Of a stretch of DNA of 64,000 bases, positions 7,879 through 17,003 are shown in pieces. The translations under genes and the position numbers were made by a program. Under the pieces are notes generated by a model. The model ran no database searches, had not been told where the DNA came from, and was given only the letters and a program-made list of their open reading frames with translations. Source of the stretch: Candidatus Woesearchaeota archaeon (GTDB lineage: Archaea > Nanobdellota > Nanobdellia > Woesearchaeales > JAFGPW01); assembly GCA_016935985.1 (NCBI GenBank), contig JAFGPW010000008.1, positions 1-64,000 on the forward strand, read 5' to 3'. The first letter of the stretch is position 1. Every line of letters begins with the position of its first letter.

Positions 7879-9603
7879 ATGGAGAAGATCATCACCAACT
7901 CGGGATTCGACTCGGTGAACGAGTTCATGATAAAGCTCGTCATCCCGGTGCTCCTCGTGTGCGTGCTGCTCTTCTTCGCGACCATGATCCTGCTGCCTCT
8001 CCCGTTCTTCGTGCCCTACCTGTTCCTGCTCGCCGGCGTCTTCTTCATCTTCTTCTACCCCTACGCGATCTTCGAGAGGAAGAAGGTGGACATCCATGAG
8101 AACATCCATCTCTTCATCACGTACGCGGGCACGATCTCGACGCTCCACATCAACCGCTCGATGCTCTTCAAGAAGATCGCGGAGAAGCGCAAGTACGGGG
8201 AGATATCCAAGACCGCGGAGAAGATCCTCTACTTCGCCAAGAGCTGGAACCTCGGGTTCGCCAAGACCTGCCGAAAGATCGCGCGGCTCTCGCCCTCGAC
8301 GATATTCGCCGACTTCCTCGACCGCTTCGCCGCGGTCCTCGACTTCGGCGAGGACCTCGAGACCTTCCTCACCGAGGAGCAGGACGCGGTGATGGACGAC
8401 TACGAGACGACCTACAAGCAATCGCTCGAGAACATCAAGCTCCTCGAGGACGTCTTCATCTCGATGACGATCGCGGTCGCGTTCGCGATGGCGGCGGCGC
8501 TGCTCCTCCCGCTCATCATGGGCATCTCCATCATGGTGGTCGTGCGATACGCGCTCCTCGGCCTCATCTTCATGGACCTGCTGCTCATCCTGATGATCAA
8601 GGGCTTCATCCCGACCGACAACCTCTGCCACGACCTGAAGGTGAAGGATGAGGGGACGAAGAAGATCTACCATTCGCTCATGGTCGTGGGGCCGATATCC
8701 CTCGTGCTTACCATCTTCCTACTCGTCTGGAACCGGCTGCCGTTCCTGGTCAGCCTCGCGATCGGCGTGACGCCGCTGCTCCTCGTAGGATTCTATGCGG
8801 TGAAGGAGGAGAACGCGGTCTTTCGGCGCGACAAGGCATTCCCGGCGTTCATCCGCGCGCTCGGCGGCACCATCTACACCCGGCAGGGCGGCATCATCTC
8901 TTCCCTCGGCGCGCTCCGGGTCCACGACTTCGGGGTGCTCAACCCGATGATGATCAACCTCTACCGCCGGCTGAAGCTCGGAAGCGAGCGCTTCCGCAGC
9001 TGGTTCTACTTCGCGGCGGAGACCGGCTCGAACCTGATCAACTACTTCATCCACATCTTCGCCGAGTCGGTCTACCTCGGCGGCAACGCGGAGAAGATCG
9101 CGCTCATCATCAGCAAGAACTTCTCGCGGCTGATATCGCTCAGGAAGCTCCGCTTCCAGCTCGCCTCAGGCCTGCGCGGCGCGCTCTACGGGGCGCTGCT
9201 CGGCTTTACGGTGACGGTCTACATGGCGGTTTCGATCACCCAGATGCTCGCCGACATGTTCGCGGCGGCTTTCACCCGGACCCAGCTCCAGGGTGAGGTG
9301 GCATCGGTCGTGGGATCGATTCTGCCAGCGATCCCCGCGATTGACATAGTCCAAGTGAATCTCTATATAGGGCTCATGGTGATCATCCACGCCCTCATGT
9401 CATCGATCATCATCAAGATGGTGGACGGCGGGAACCGCTTCGCCGCGCTCTTCGACTTCACGATCATGCTCTGGATCGGGGCGATCCTATCCTGGGGCAT
9501 CCCGATCCTCTCCCAGTGGGCCTTCGGCTCCATGCTCACCGTAGAAGGGGGTGCCGAGGGCGGCGAGATCCCTGCCCGTGAGCTCGAATATGAGGAATAC
9601 TGA
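7879..9603 (+). CDS. arlJ: Archaellum membrane platform protein ArlJ (FlaJ)
   Basis: 574 residues with two GspF/TadC-type domains and about seven to nine transmembrane helices (for example LVIPVLLVCVLLFFATMILL near the start, and three helices at the C-terminus). The charged cytoplasmic loops (ESLENIKLLEDVFISMTIAV region) fit FlaJ, which sits in the membrane on ArlI. The last part carries an acidic Glu-rich tail. The start ATG 7879 lies 48 bases after arlI. Confidence 0.92.
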   Translation: MEKIITNSGFDSVNEFMIKLVIPVLLVCVLLFFATMILLPLPFFVPYLFLLAGVFFIFFYPYAIFERKKVDIHENIHLFITYAGTISTLHINRSMLFKKIAEKRKYGEISKTAEKILYFAKSWNLGFAKTCRKIARLSPSTIFADFLDRFAAVLDFGEDLETFLTEEQDAVMDDYETTYKQSLENIKLLEDVFISMTIAVAFAMAAALLLPLIMGISIMVVVRYALLGLIFMDLLLILMIKGFIPTDNLCHDLKVKDEGTKKIYHSLMVVGPISLVLTIFLLVWNRLPFLVSLAIGVTPLLLVGFYAVKEENAVFRRDKAFPAFIRALGGTIYTRQGGIISSLGALRVHDFGVLNPMMINLYRRLKLGSERFRSWFYFAAETGSNLINYFIHIFAESVYLGGNAEKIALIISKNFSRLISLRKLRFQLASGLRGALYGALLGFTVTVYMAVSITQMLADMFAAAFTRTQLQGEVASVVGSILPAIPAIDIVQVNLYIGLMVIIHALMSSIIIKMVDGGNRFAALFDFTIMLWIGAILSWGIPILSQWAFGSMLTVEGGAEGGEIPARELEYEEY

Positions 9604-9676
9604 CCATCCAAGGCGGCTGTCCCGTCCCGATGAGGACAGCAGATGAGGCTTCCGAGCATATGCACTATACTGAAAG

Positions 9677-9695
9677 CGAAAAGTTTATATAATAG
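9677..9695 (+). promoter_or_regulatory. Archaellin 1 promoter (BRE plus TATA)
   Basis: CGAAAAGTTTATATAATAG combines a purine-rich BRE and a strong TATA box. The predicted start near 9712 leaves a leader of about 100 bases before ATG 9814, containing a 6-bp hairpin at 9748-9764 (GTGTGT / ACACAC). The same 19 bases recur before the CheR-like gene (35905-35923). Confidence 0.7.
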
Positions 9696-9813
9696 ATGCT
9701 CTTAGTATAGCAATAAGTATATTAGAATGTACATCCTGTTATCCTAAGTGTGTGCAGGACACACGAATGCAAAATAATCAGCGTGACATATTCCGTAGCA
9801 AAGAGGTGCCAAA

Positions 9814-10740
9814 ATGCGTAAACTGCTGATAGACAAGAAAGCCGAGATGGGTGTGGGAACCCTTATCGTTTTCATCGCCATGCTGCTCGTGGCGGCGGTG
9901 GCAGCAGGGGTCCTCATCCAGACCGCAGGCTCGCTCCAGGAGAAGGCGCTCTCGACCGGCAGTCAGGCGAAAGGGCAGATTGCCACCAACGCCCGCGTGG
10001 TCGAGGTGTCCGCTACCGAGGGGACCGACGGCGAGGTCGACATCTTCGAGCAGATCCTCAAGCTCGCTCCGGGCTCGAACCCCATCAAGCTCGAGGAGGT
10101 CATCTTCACCTTCAATACCTATGACTCGACAGCGACGCTGCGCTACGCCGGCACCAACAGCTCCTTCGATAACACGCTCACCGGCTACAATACCTACCGC
10201 GAGGAGGACGTCGGGTACGTCAACACCACGCTCTGGACGCAGCTCTCCGACGACCTCGACGGCGACGGCGAGTACGACTACGTCCGCATCAACGGCGTCA
10301 CCAGCATCCAGCTGAACCTCAGCACCTACACGAGCCCGCTCGTCGAGAACATCACCATCGGCAACTGGACCACCGTCGGCACCACGGCCCAGGGCACGGT
10401 CTCCTTCGAGGACGGCGGCATTACCTACGCGACAGCCGAGGTCGACGCCTACATCTACAATACGGGTGTGGTCGAAGCGAACCAGACCTTCAACGTGACG
10501 CCGGTCGAGAATTTCGGTGTGGGCTTCTTCGCCGTGCAGTACCTGCAGCAGGGCTCGAACTTCGTCGCCGGAAACCTCCAGCGCGGCGATGTCGTCAGGG
10601 TCTACTACGAGGCGCCCCGCCCAGTCGGCGAGGACGAGGAGATCAGGGTCAACTTCATCCCCAAGATCGGCACCCCGACCCTGACCCAGTTCGTCACCCC
10701 CGACGTGATTTCGGTCGAGCGCGTCTACCTCTACCCGTGA
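9814..10740 (+). CDS. arlB1: Archaellin (major filament subunit) 1
   Basis: 308 residues. It has a class III signal peptide: a short basic leader ending KKAEMG, cut by the prepilin-like peptidase after Gly, then the hydrophobic helix VGTLIVFIAMLLVAAVAAGV that forms the filament core. The outer domain is Thr/Asn-rich with several N-X-S/T sequons. The preceding TATA box gives it its own promoter, so it can be expressed at a higher level than the motor genes. It is paralogous to the archaellin at 11031 along its whole length, including the same C-terminal QFVTPDVISVERVYLYP. Confidence 0.93.
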   Translation: MRKLLIDKKAEMGVGTLIVFIAMLLVAAVAAGVLIQTAGSLQEKALSTGSQAKGQIATNARVVEVSATEGTDGEVDIFEQILKLAPGSNPIKLEEVIFTFNTYDSTATLRYAGTNSSFDNTLTGYNTYREEDVGYVNTTLWTQLSDDLDGDGEYDYVRINGVTSIQLNLSTYTSPLVENITIGNWTTVGTTAQGTVSFEDGGITYATAEVDAYIYNTGVVEANQTFNVTPVENFGVGFFAVQYLQQGSNFVAGNLQRGDVVRVYYEAPRPVGEDEEIRVNFIPKIGTPTLTQFVTPDVISVERVYLYP

Positions 10741-10750
10741 GGGCAGAGGT

Positions 10751-10789
10751 TCCTTTCCTTTTTTTCTCTTTTTTCTCCTTTCTTCTTAC
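10751..10789 (+). terminator. T-rich terminator after archaellin 1
   Basis: A run of T with scattered C (TCCTTTCCTTTTTTTCTCTT and onward) starts 10 bases after the stop codon. U-rich tracts without a strong hairpin are the usual archaeal termination signal. Confidence 0.55.
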
Positions 10790-10901
10790 CTATCATCATC
10801 TTCTCTCGGCCAGCCCTCACCCTATTCCGCTCGCAGCCGTCCCTTCTCGTATCAGGTCCGGACTCCTCCGACTGGACAGTATTAATATGTACCAATATGT
10901 C

Positions 10902-10920
10902 GATTCGAAAGGTTTATATA
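10902..10920 (+). promoter_or_regulatory. Archaellin 2 promoter (BRE plus TATA)
   Basis: GATTCGAAAGGTTTATATA resembles the archaellin 1 promoter (CGAAA then TTTATATA). The start is predicted near 10942, giving a leader of about 90 bases before ATG 11031. Confidence 0.65.
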
Positions 10921-11030
10921 TGAGTGTGCGTACAAATAGACTAATTACCGGGTGGTGTGGTTGATTTCATTTCCACTGGGCATCAGAGATTCACTCTCAT
11001 GATTCCAGAGAAGCTATAGGAGGTTTGGTC

Positions 11031-11945
11031 ATGATGTGGGGAACAAAGGCTGAGATGGGTGTCGGCACCCTTATCGTTTTCATCGCTATGCTTCTGGTGG
11101 CGGCTGTCGCGGCAGGGGTCCTTATCCAGACTGCAGGCAGCCTGCAGGAGAAGAGCCTGATGACCGGCACGCAGGCGAGAGACCAGATCGCGACGAACGC
11201 CGAGACCGTGGAGGTGTCGGCGACCGACGGCACCGATACAGAGGTGGACTACTTCGAGCAGATTATCAAGCTCGCTCCCGGCTCGAGCTCGATCAAGCTC
11301 GCCGAGGTCATCCTCACCATGAACACCTACACCTCGACCGCGACCCTTAAGTACCGGGGCACGAACGGGACGTTCTACAACACGTTCCACGGCTACAACA
11401 CCTATCGAGAGGAGGACCTGGGGGCTGTGAACACGAGTTGGATCGAGCTCGATGACGACCTCGATGACGACGGCTCGTACGACTACGTCCGCATCCTGGG
11501 ACTGAATGGCATCGCCCTCAACCTGAGCAGCGACGGGATCATCGTCGGCAACATCTCGGGAGCGAACAACTGGAGCTCGGTCAACAAGACCATGAGCGGC
11601 TCGACCACGCTCAGCGACGGCGACATCGACTACGCGACCGTCGAAGTGGAGGCCTACATGTTCACCGCGAGCACCGTGGCGGCCAACCAGACCTTCAACG
11701 TGACGCCGGTCGAGAACTTCGGCAAGGGCTACTTCAGCGTCGAGTACCTGCAGCAGGGCCAGAACTTCGTCGTCGGGAACCTCCAGCGCGGCGACGTGAT
11801 CAAGCTCTACTACGAGGCGCCCGAGCCGATTGGCGAGTCCGAAGAGGTCAGGCTGAACTTCCTGCCCAAGATCGGCACGCCGACGCTCACCCAGTTCGTG
11901 ACGCCGGACGTGATGAGCGTCGAGCGGGTCTACCTGTACCCGTGA
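11031..11945 (+). CDS. arlB2: Archaellin 2
   Basis: About 304 residues. The start is ATG 11031 because GGAGGT at 11019-11024 lies 6 bases upstream; TTG 11025 would abut that site. The class III leader KAEMG and core helix are identical in pattern to archaellin 1, and the two proteins share most of their length, pointing to tandem duplication. Its outer domain differs in the region around residues 150-200. Archaea often use one archaellin for the filament and another for the hook-like base; which is which cannot be told here. Confidence 0.92.
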   Translation: MMWGTKAEMGVGTLIVFIAMLLVAAVAAGVLIQTAGSLQEKSLMTGTQARDQIATNAETVEVSATDGTDTEVDYFEQIIKLAPGSSSIKLAEVILTMNTYTSTATLKYRGTNGTFYNTFHGYNTYREEDLGAVNTSWIELDDDLDDDGSYDYVRILGLNGIALNLSSDGIIVGNISGANNWSSVNKTMSGSTTLSDGDIDYATVEVEAYMFTASTVAANQTFNVTPVENFGKGYFSVEYLQQGQNFVVGNLQRGDVIKLYYEAPEPIGESEEVRLNFLPKIGTPTLTQFVTPDVMSVERVYLYP

Positions 11946-11983
11946 GCATTTTTTTCCTTCCCTTTCCATCATTCCAAAAGGAG

Positions 11984-12220
11984 GTGTGTACCATTACCAA
12001 CAGAATCAAATCCCACGTGCTCGAGAAGGTCATCGGGACCCTCATGGTCATCTTCGGCGTCGCCGCGATCTACATCTTCGTCCAGTCGCTGAAGCTCGAC
12101 ATCCTCGCCCAGGACATCGCGATGATCGAGATCCTGCTGATCATCGTTCTCGCGATCCTCGCGCAGACGGTCGTGCTCATCAGGATCTACGAGAACCAGC
12201 TCGACGGCACCAAGAAATAG
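11984..12220 (+). CDS. Small membrane protein ending the archaellum locus
   Basis: About 78 residues with two transmembrane helices (VIGTLMVIFGVAAIYIFV and IEILLIIVLAILAQTVVLI) and a short charged C-terminus (YENQLDGTKK). The start is uncertain. AAGGAGGT at 11978-11985 suits ATT 11993, GTG 11984 overlaps the ribosome site, and GTG 11942 would overlap the archaellin stop. No family is recognised. Its position directly after the archaellins and in the same direction suggests an accessory archaellum membrane part, perhaps replacing missing ArlC/D/E functions; this is inference. Confidence 0.6.
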   Translation: MCTITNRIKSHVLEKVIGTLMVIFGVAAIYIFVQSLKLDILAQDIAMIEILLIIVLAILAQTVVLIRIYENQLDGTKK

Positions 12221-12326
12221 GCGGACACAGCCGCCTGGTGTCCCTGGTTCCTTTGGTGTCCCTAGTGCCCCCGATGCCCCTCTTTATTCCATAACATTTT
12301 TATTGCGTCCCTTCTCACCGCCTCCT

Positions 12327-13184
12327 ATGCTACACTATGCGCTGATCACCTCTGCCGGGTGCCCTGCCGGCAGGAACATCCGCGAGCGGCTACTCGAGCA
12401 GGCCTCCTGGAGCCGGACCGGCGAGGACTTCGACGGGACGTCGGTGCTCGGGCTCGACCGAGAAGGCACCAGCATACGGCTCTACCGCTCAGAGACCCTG
12501 CATATCCATTGCGAGAGCATCGATGAGCGGATTGAGGCGGACATCTATATCTTCTGCACCACCCACCGCAGCGAGAATGGGACCCCATCGCTCTCGGTCC
12601 ACGCTCCCGGCAACTGGGGGCCGGCAGACCTCGGCGGCCGGCCGCGCGAGCTCGTCCCGGCCGCGCCGTCGCTGATGAGGGCATGCCTGCTCGCCCTGGA
12701 GCGGCTGAACACGCTTCCCGGTTTCGAGGTCGTGCAGGAGGCGACGCACCACGGCCCGTATCTTCGGAAGCCCGCCATGTTCATCGAGATCGGCTCCTCG
12801 GAGAGGGAGTGGGGAAGGGACGACGCGGGCGCCATCATCGCGAAGGCGCTGCTCGAGGTGCTGCCCGATCCCCTCCCGGCAGCCCGCTGCGCCTTCGGCA
12901 TCGGGGGGCTGCACACCACGCCCAACTTCAGGAACCTGGTCCTCCGCGGAGGCATCGCGCTCGGCCACTGCTGCCCGAAATACAACCTCGGGAACCTCGA
13001 CGGGCGGATGCTCGGGCAGGCGATGGAGCGCAGCGCCGAGCCCTGCGGCCTCATCCTCCTCGACTGGAAGGCGATGGGCGGCCACAAGGAGCGGATCGCG
13101 GCGCTCGTCGAGTCCTACCGGAAGGAGCATCCGGGGACCGAGGTGCAGAAAGTGAAAGAGATGAAAAGAGGGCTCGGCATCTGA
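12327..13184 (+). CDS. dtdA: D-aminoacyl-tRNA deacylase (archaeal DTD2 type)
   Basis: 285 residues. Conserved blocks of the DTD2/GEK1 family are visible: HAPGNWG, EATHHGP and GIGGLHTTPNF. The enzyme removes D-amino acids mischarged on tRNA. The start is ATG 12327 (MLHYALITSAG), just after a TATA-like TTTATT region near 12280-12302; the in-frame TTG at 12303 is less likely. It converges on the L11 gene. Confidence 0.9.
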   Translation: MLHYALITSAGCPAGRNIRERLLEQASWSRTGEDFDGTSVLGLDREGTSIRLYRSETLHIHCESIDERIEADIYIFCTTHRSENGTPSLSVHAPGNWGPADLGGRPRELVPAAPSLMRACLLALERLNTLPGFEVVQEATHHGPYLRKPAMFIEIGSSEREWGRDDAGAIIAKALLEVLPDPLPAARCAFGIGGLHTTPNFRNLVLRGGIALGHCCPKYNLGNLDGRMLGQAMERSAEPCGLILLDWKAMGGHKERIAALVESYRKEHPGTEVQKVKEMKRGLGI

Positions 13185-13189
13185 CCGGC

Positions 13190-13945
13190 CTACTTCTTGG
13201 GAGGGGCTGCCGACTTCTCCTTCTTCTCGCCGCCGGAAGCGGCGGCTGCCGCGTCCTTCGGCGTGAACTCGTCGATGATCTGCTGCGGGAGCCCCGCCTC
13301 GGCGAGCGCCTTCTTGATCTCGGAAGAGGTCTTGCCCTCCATGCCGGCGACTATCGCCTTCGCCTTCGCCTCGTACTCAGCGCGCCGGGCCTTGAGCTCC
13401 TCCTGGAGCTTCCGCTTCTCCTCTTCGAGCTCCTTCATCTCGGCAGCCGAGATCTCAGTCCTCTCCTCGCTGATCTCCTTGTCGAACTTCCCGGCGGCGA
13501 CCTGGCCGTTCGCCTCCCTCGCAGGGACGCCCTCGACGAGGACGCCCATGGAATCGCAGGTTCCGATGATCTCCCGCACCTTCGCCCTGAGGTCCTTTCC
13601 CAGGAGCGCGTCCTCCTTCATCTTAGCGATCTTGATGACCTGTTCGATCTTGAGGTCAGCCACCCTGTCGGTCTTGGGGTTGCCGGCGCCTTTCTGTATG
13701 CCCGCCTCCTTCAGGATGAGCGACGCGGCAGGAGGGGTGCCGACGCTGATCGAGAACGCCTTGGTGTCGCTGTCGACCTCGACCTTCACCGGCACCTGCA
13801 TGCCCTTGAAGGACTGGGTCTTCTTGTTGATCTCGGCGACCACCTGGCCGATGTTGACGCCGAGCGGCCCGAGCGCAGGCCCTAGCGGCGGTGCTGCCGT
13901 CGCCTTCCCGCCCTCGATCAATGCCTCCACTGTCTGCTTTGCCAT
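13190..13945 (-). CDS. rpl11: Ribosomal protein uL11 with long C-terminal extension
   Basis: 251 residues, against about 160 for most archaeal L11. Residues 1-160 are typical L11 (GGKATAAPPLGPALGPLGVN at the start). The remainder is a charged helical region (ELEEEKRKLQEELKARRAEY), a UBA-like helical segment (MEGKTSSEIKKALAEAGLPQ) and an Ala/Lys tail. ATG 13945 (MAKQTVE) is preferred to ATG 13951 because GAGGT lies 7 bases before it. It ends the ftsZ-secE-spt5-L11 cluster; L1, L10 and L12 do not follow. Confidence 0.92.
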   Translation of the reverse strand: MAKQTVEALIEGGKATAAPPLGPALGPLGVNIGQVVAEINKKTQSFKGMQVPVKVEVDSDTKAFSISVGTPPAASLILKEAGIQKGAGNPKTDRVADLKIEQVIKIAKMKEDALLGKDLRAKVREIIGTCDSMGVLVEGVPAREANGQVAAGKFDKEISEERTEISAAEMKELEEEKRKLQEELKARRAEYEAKAKAIVAGMEGKTSSEIKKALAEAGLPQQIIDEFTPKDAAAAASGGEKKEKSAAPPKK

Positions 13946-13975
13946 GTCCATGACCTCATGAGTAGTGTGTCCTGA

Positions 13976-14692
13976 TCACCCGAGCGGCCCGATGCCGCCG
14001 CTCCCTGGGCTCATGCCGGCATCGTCGTCCTCGTCATCATCATCGTCGGTGTCGCGCCTGATGACCTTCACCGAGTCCATCTTGAGCGTGATGGGGATCG
14101 GGACCGCGGCCTCGAGCAGCTCGACGATGACTTCCTCCTTGGTCTTGTCGATCCGGGAGATCTTCGCCTTCTCCATCTTGAACGGGCCTGAGATTATCTC
14201 GACGATATCGCTCTTCCTAATGTTCATCTCGCGCTTGCCCTGCTCGAGCATGTGCTCGATCTCGCGGTAGTCGACCGGCTGCGGCAGGATGCCGCGCGCG
14301 TAGGGCACGCCGTAGGCGGCCTGCTCCGCGTCGAGGCGCGACTTCGCCTCGATGAATATGTAGCCGCGCATGCCGTGCGGCCTGATGAGCGAGTAGACCG
14401 CGAGCTTCTTCTTCACCGCGTTCGTCGAGATGAAGTCCACGACCTGGTCCTCTCGGTTCGCGGTTGTCCTGAGCGTGAAGATCTCGGAATCGAAATCGCG
14501 CTCCTCCTGGGGCTCCTCATTCTCCTCGGGCTCGTCATGCTCCTCCTCGATGGGGGTCATGCCCTTGAGCCTGATCGCGCCGCCGATCGCGGGTTGCGGG
14601 GGCTGCTCTGCCGCAGGCGCCGCCGCGTCCTTCCCCTCCTCCCCCTTCCCGTCGAGGGAGAGGTCGTCGTCGTAATCGTCCATCATTTTCAT
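13976..14692 (-). CDS. spt5: Transcription elongation factor Spt5 (NusG)
   Basis: 238 residues. An acidic, Pro/Ala-rich N-terminal extension of about 75 residues precedes the NGN domain (FTLRTTANREDQVVDFIS...RGYIFIEA) and a KOW domain (RKSDIVEIISGPFKMEKAKI). A very acidic tail (DTDDDDDEDDD) follows. Spt5 with Spt4 clamps RNA polymerase. Its ATG at 14692 overlaps the secE stop as ATGA, so the two are translationally coupled. The acidic extensions are longer than in most archaeal Spt5. Confidence 0.93.
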   Translation of the reverse strand: MKMMDDYDDDLSLDGKGEEGKDAAAPAAEQPPQPAIGGAIRLKGMTPIEEEHDEPEENEEPQEERDFDSEIFTLRTTANREDQVVDFISTNAVKKKLAVYSLIRPHGMRGYIFIEAKSRLDAEQAAYGVPYARGILPQPVDYREIEHMLEQGKREMNIRKSDIVEIISGPFKMEKAKISRIDKTKEEVIVELLEAAVPIPITLKMDSVKVIRRDTDDDDDEDDDAGMSPGSGGIGPLG

Positions 14693-14874
14693 GCACCGCC
14701 GAAGAAGACCTGCTTGAGCACGATGAGGATGAAGCCGACCAGGCCGATGACCGCCATGCCGATCGCGGTCACCTTGACGATCGTCTTGAACTCCTCCTTG
14801 CTCGGGCGCTTCGTGACCTTCAGCACCCGCCAGTTCTCCATGAGGTAATCCTTGAACCTTTGCCAACTAAGCAT
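14689..14874 (-). CDS. secE: Preprotein translocase subunit SecE (Sec61 gamma)
   Basis: About 61 residues. An amphipathic N-terminal helix (WQRFKDYLMENWRVLKVTKR), a PSKEEF turn and one transmembrane helix (IGMAVIGLVGFILIVLKQVF) are diagnostic. I prefer ATG 14874 because the reverse-strand TATA-like CTTTAAAAAG near 14899-14908 would start transcription near 14880; ATG 14895 would then lie upstream of the message. Confidence 0.88.
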   Translation of the reverse strand: MLSWQRFKDYLMENWRVLKVTKRPSKEEFKTIVKVTAIGMAVIGLVGFILIVLKQVFFGGA

Positions 14875-14959
14875 GATTCCGGATGGAATGCCCATGGCTT
14901 TTTAAAGTTTTGCTTTTTCCCCTGCCGTCACGGACCGGAGAAATAGAGGGAAAAACGGC

Positions 14960-16078
14960 TCAGTCGACGAACTCGATCCCCAGCTCGTTCTCGATCTCGC
15001 GCTTGTGCTCGTTCGAGGTCCGTTTCGCCGGCCCGAAGATCTGGCTCGAGTGGACACCGGTCACGATGAGCAGCGTCCGGATGGTGTTCGGCAGGTCGTC
15101 GTAGATCTGGGCGCCCCAGATGATCCGGGCGTCCTCGTCGAGCTTGGAGGACACCGATTCCACCACCTTCCGCGCCTCGTCGAGCGTCATGTCCGGCCCG
15201 CCGGAGACGTTGATGAGCGCGCCGTTCGCGCCCGAGATGTCGACGTCGAGCAGCGGATTGTTTATGGCCTTCTCGACCGCCTCGATCGCCTTGTTCTCGG
15301 TGTCCGACTCGCCGACGCCGATGAGCGCGACGCCGCCGTTGCCCATGACCGCACGGATGTCCGCGAAGTCGAGGTTGACGAGCCCCGCCTTGGTGACGAG
15401 CTCGGCAATGCCCTTGACCGCGTTCGTCAGGATCTCGTCAGCCACCTTGAAGGCGGTGTGGAGCGGCAGGTCCGGCGCGAGCTCGAGCAATTTGTCGTTC
15501 GGGATGACGATCAGCGTGTCGCAGATGTTCTCGAGCCGCTCAAGGCCGATGATCGCGTTCTCGTACCGCCGATGCCCTTCCATCGAGAACGGTATGGTGA
15601 CGATCGCGACAGTGAGGGCGCCCGTCTTCTTCGCGATCTCCGCGATGACCGGGGCCGATCCGGTTCCGGTGCCGCCGCCGAGGCCGCAGGTGATGAACAC
15701 CATATCGGCGCCGGTGATGGACTTCTTGATCTCGTGCTCGGACTCGCGCGCCGCGTCCTCGCCGAGCTTCGGGTTAGAGCCTGCGCCGAGGCCGCGCGTC
15801 ACTTCCTTTCCAATGAGGATCTTCTTGTCAGAGGAGGTGTAAAGGAGGTCCTGCGCGTCTGTGTTGATGCCGATCGTCTCGGCGCCGGCGATGCCGACCT
15901 CGGAGATTCGGTTGATGGTGTTGTTGCCGCCGCCGCCGGTCCCGATCACCTTGATCGTCGCCCGCTGCCGGTTGAGGTATTCCTCAAGCTCGGCGTCGAC
16001 CGACGCGCCGCCGTACATCTCGTTGACCTTCGCTTCCGGACCATGATGCGCTTGCTCGTGATATCCTTCGGGTTCCAC
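14960..16078 (-). CDS. ftsZ: Cell division GTPase FtsZ
   Basis: About 372 residues. The tubulin signature GGGTGTGS, the N-terminal [12 protein letters not shown] loop and the T7 loop region are intact. An N-terminal extension rich in His and Glu precedes the core. GTG 16078 is preferred because GGGGAGG lies 7 bases upstream; GTG 16087 overlaps that site. A reverse TATA box (CTTTAAATAG) lies near 16208-16217, leaving a leader of about 100 bases. The ftsZ-secE-spt5-L11 order is typical of many euryarchaea. Confidence 0.95.
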   Translation of the reverse strand: MEPEGYHEQAHHGPEAKVNEMYGGASVDAELEEYLNRQRATIKVIGTGGGGNNTINRISEVGIAGAETIGINTDAQDLLYTSSDKKILIGKEVTRGLGAGSNPKLGEDAARESEHEIKKSITGADMVFITCGLGGGTGTGSAPVIAEIAKKTGALTVAIVTIPFSMEGHRRYENAIIGLERLENICDTLIVIPNDKLLELAPDLPLHTAFKVADEILTNAVKGIAELVTKAGLVNLDFADIRAVMGNGGVALIGVGESDTENKAIEAVEKAINNPLLDVDISGANGALINVSGGPDMTLDEARKVVESVSSKLDEDARIIWGAQIYDDLPNTIRTLLIVTGVHSSQIFGPAKRTSNEHKREIENELGIEFVD

Positions 16079-16253
16079 AATCGCCACCTCCCCGCGACCG
16101 AATGGGGGTTGATCATGAACATGCCGACTGGATGATGATCCTCAGAGAGAGTCCCGCACTGATGCCACACCATCCCGATCGGTATGGTTCAATTAATGGG
16201 CAACTTCTATTTAAAGCTATTCATTTTACAGTCGGTACAAAAAGAGAAAGATT

Positions 16254-16964
16254 TTAATGGCTGCCCGGCTGCGGCGCGGCGTGCTCCGGCTCCGCGGCAA
16301 GGGCTGCCTTCGGCTTCTCAGCCTTCCTGAACTCGACCTTGGCGATGTCTTTGATGAGGGAGGTGACCTTCTCGGCGAGCCTCTCCTGGACCTCAGAAGG
16401 GATCTCTGCCGGGGTCGTCACTGTCGCGGTGCCCTCGTTGACCGAGGTCGTGGGCGCGCTTCCCAGGATCATCGCGAGGTAGCCATCGAGCTTCTCCTTC
16501 GCCGTCTCGAGCTTCCGCTCGACCCTGATGGCATAGACGAGAGTCCTGCCTGAGAGAGGGTGGTTGAAGTCGACGAGGATGCGGCCGCCGGAGACGGTCT
16601 TGACCACGCCGACGTTGCCGTCGACATTGACCTGCAGGCCCGGCTGCGGCGCGATCTGGTCCTTCTTGAACCTGGATGCCGTGATGAGCTGGATCAGCTT
16701 CGCGCTCTTCTTCCCGAAGCCGTCCTCAGGCGCTATCTCGAACTCGTAGCCCTTGCCCGGCTCGCAGCCCTCAAGGCGCGTGTCGAGGCCGGGGATGACC
16801 ATTCCCTCACCGACGCAGACCGTGATCGGGGCGAATGTCGCTCCCTGCCCGGCGAGGCCCTCCTTCTTGGCGATGGCCTCATCGGTCGTGTCGAAGACCC
16901 TGCCTGATTCCTTGACCTTGGCGGTGTAGGCGAGTACGATGAAGTCTCCTTTGGAGATGCCCAT
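16254..16964 (-). CDS. FKBP-type peptidyl-prolyl isomerase (SlyD-like)
   Basis: 236 residues. The FKBP core (FIVLAYTAKVKESGRVFDTT, VGEGMVIPGLDTRLEGCEPG) carries the inserted chaperone flap, and FNHPLSGRTLVYAIRVERK is the SlyD-type C-terminal strand. An additional roughly 80-residue helical domain ends in a Pro/Ala tail (EHAAPQPGSH). Archaeal long FKBPs combine isomerase and chaperone activity in the cytoplasm. A reverse TATA box (CTTTAAATAAG) lies near 16988-16998, so the message is nearly leaderless. Confidence 0.92.
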   Translation of the reverse strand: MGISKGDFIVLAYTAKVKESGRVFDTTDEAIAKKEGLAGQGATFAPITVCVGEGMVIPGLDTRLEGCEPGKGYEFEIAPEDGFGKKSAKLIQLITASRFKKDQIAPQPGLQVNVDGNVGVVKTVSGGRILVDFNHPLSGRTLVYAIRVERKLETAKEKLDGYLAMILGSAPTTSVNEGTATVTTPAEIPSEVQERLAEKVTSLIKDIAKVEFRKAEKPKAALAAEPEHAAPQPGSH

Positions 16965-17003
16965 AATGGGTGGTGGAGAACGAGGGCGCTTATTTAAAGG
17001 TTC

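Noticed and set aside
6958-8673. 571-codon reverse frame across arlI and arlJ
   Set aside because: It lies antisense to two well-recognised genes, and its product is an Arg/Glu/Val/Leu mixture without motifs.
13197-13961. 254-codon forward frame opposite L11
   Set aside because: Ser/Phe/Ala-rich antisense of a conserved ribosomal protein gene.
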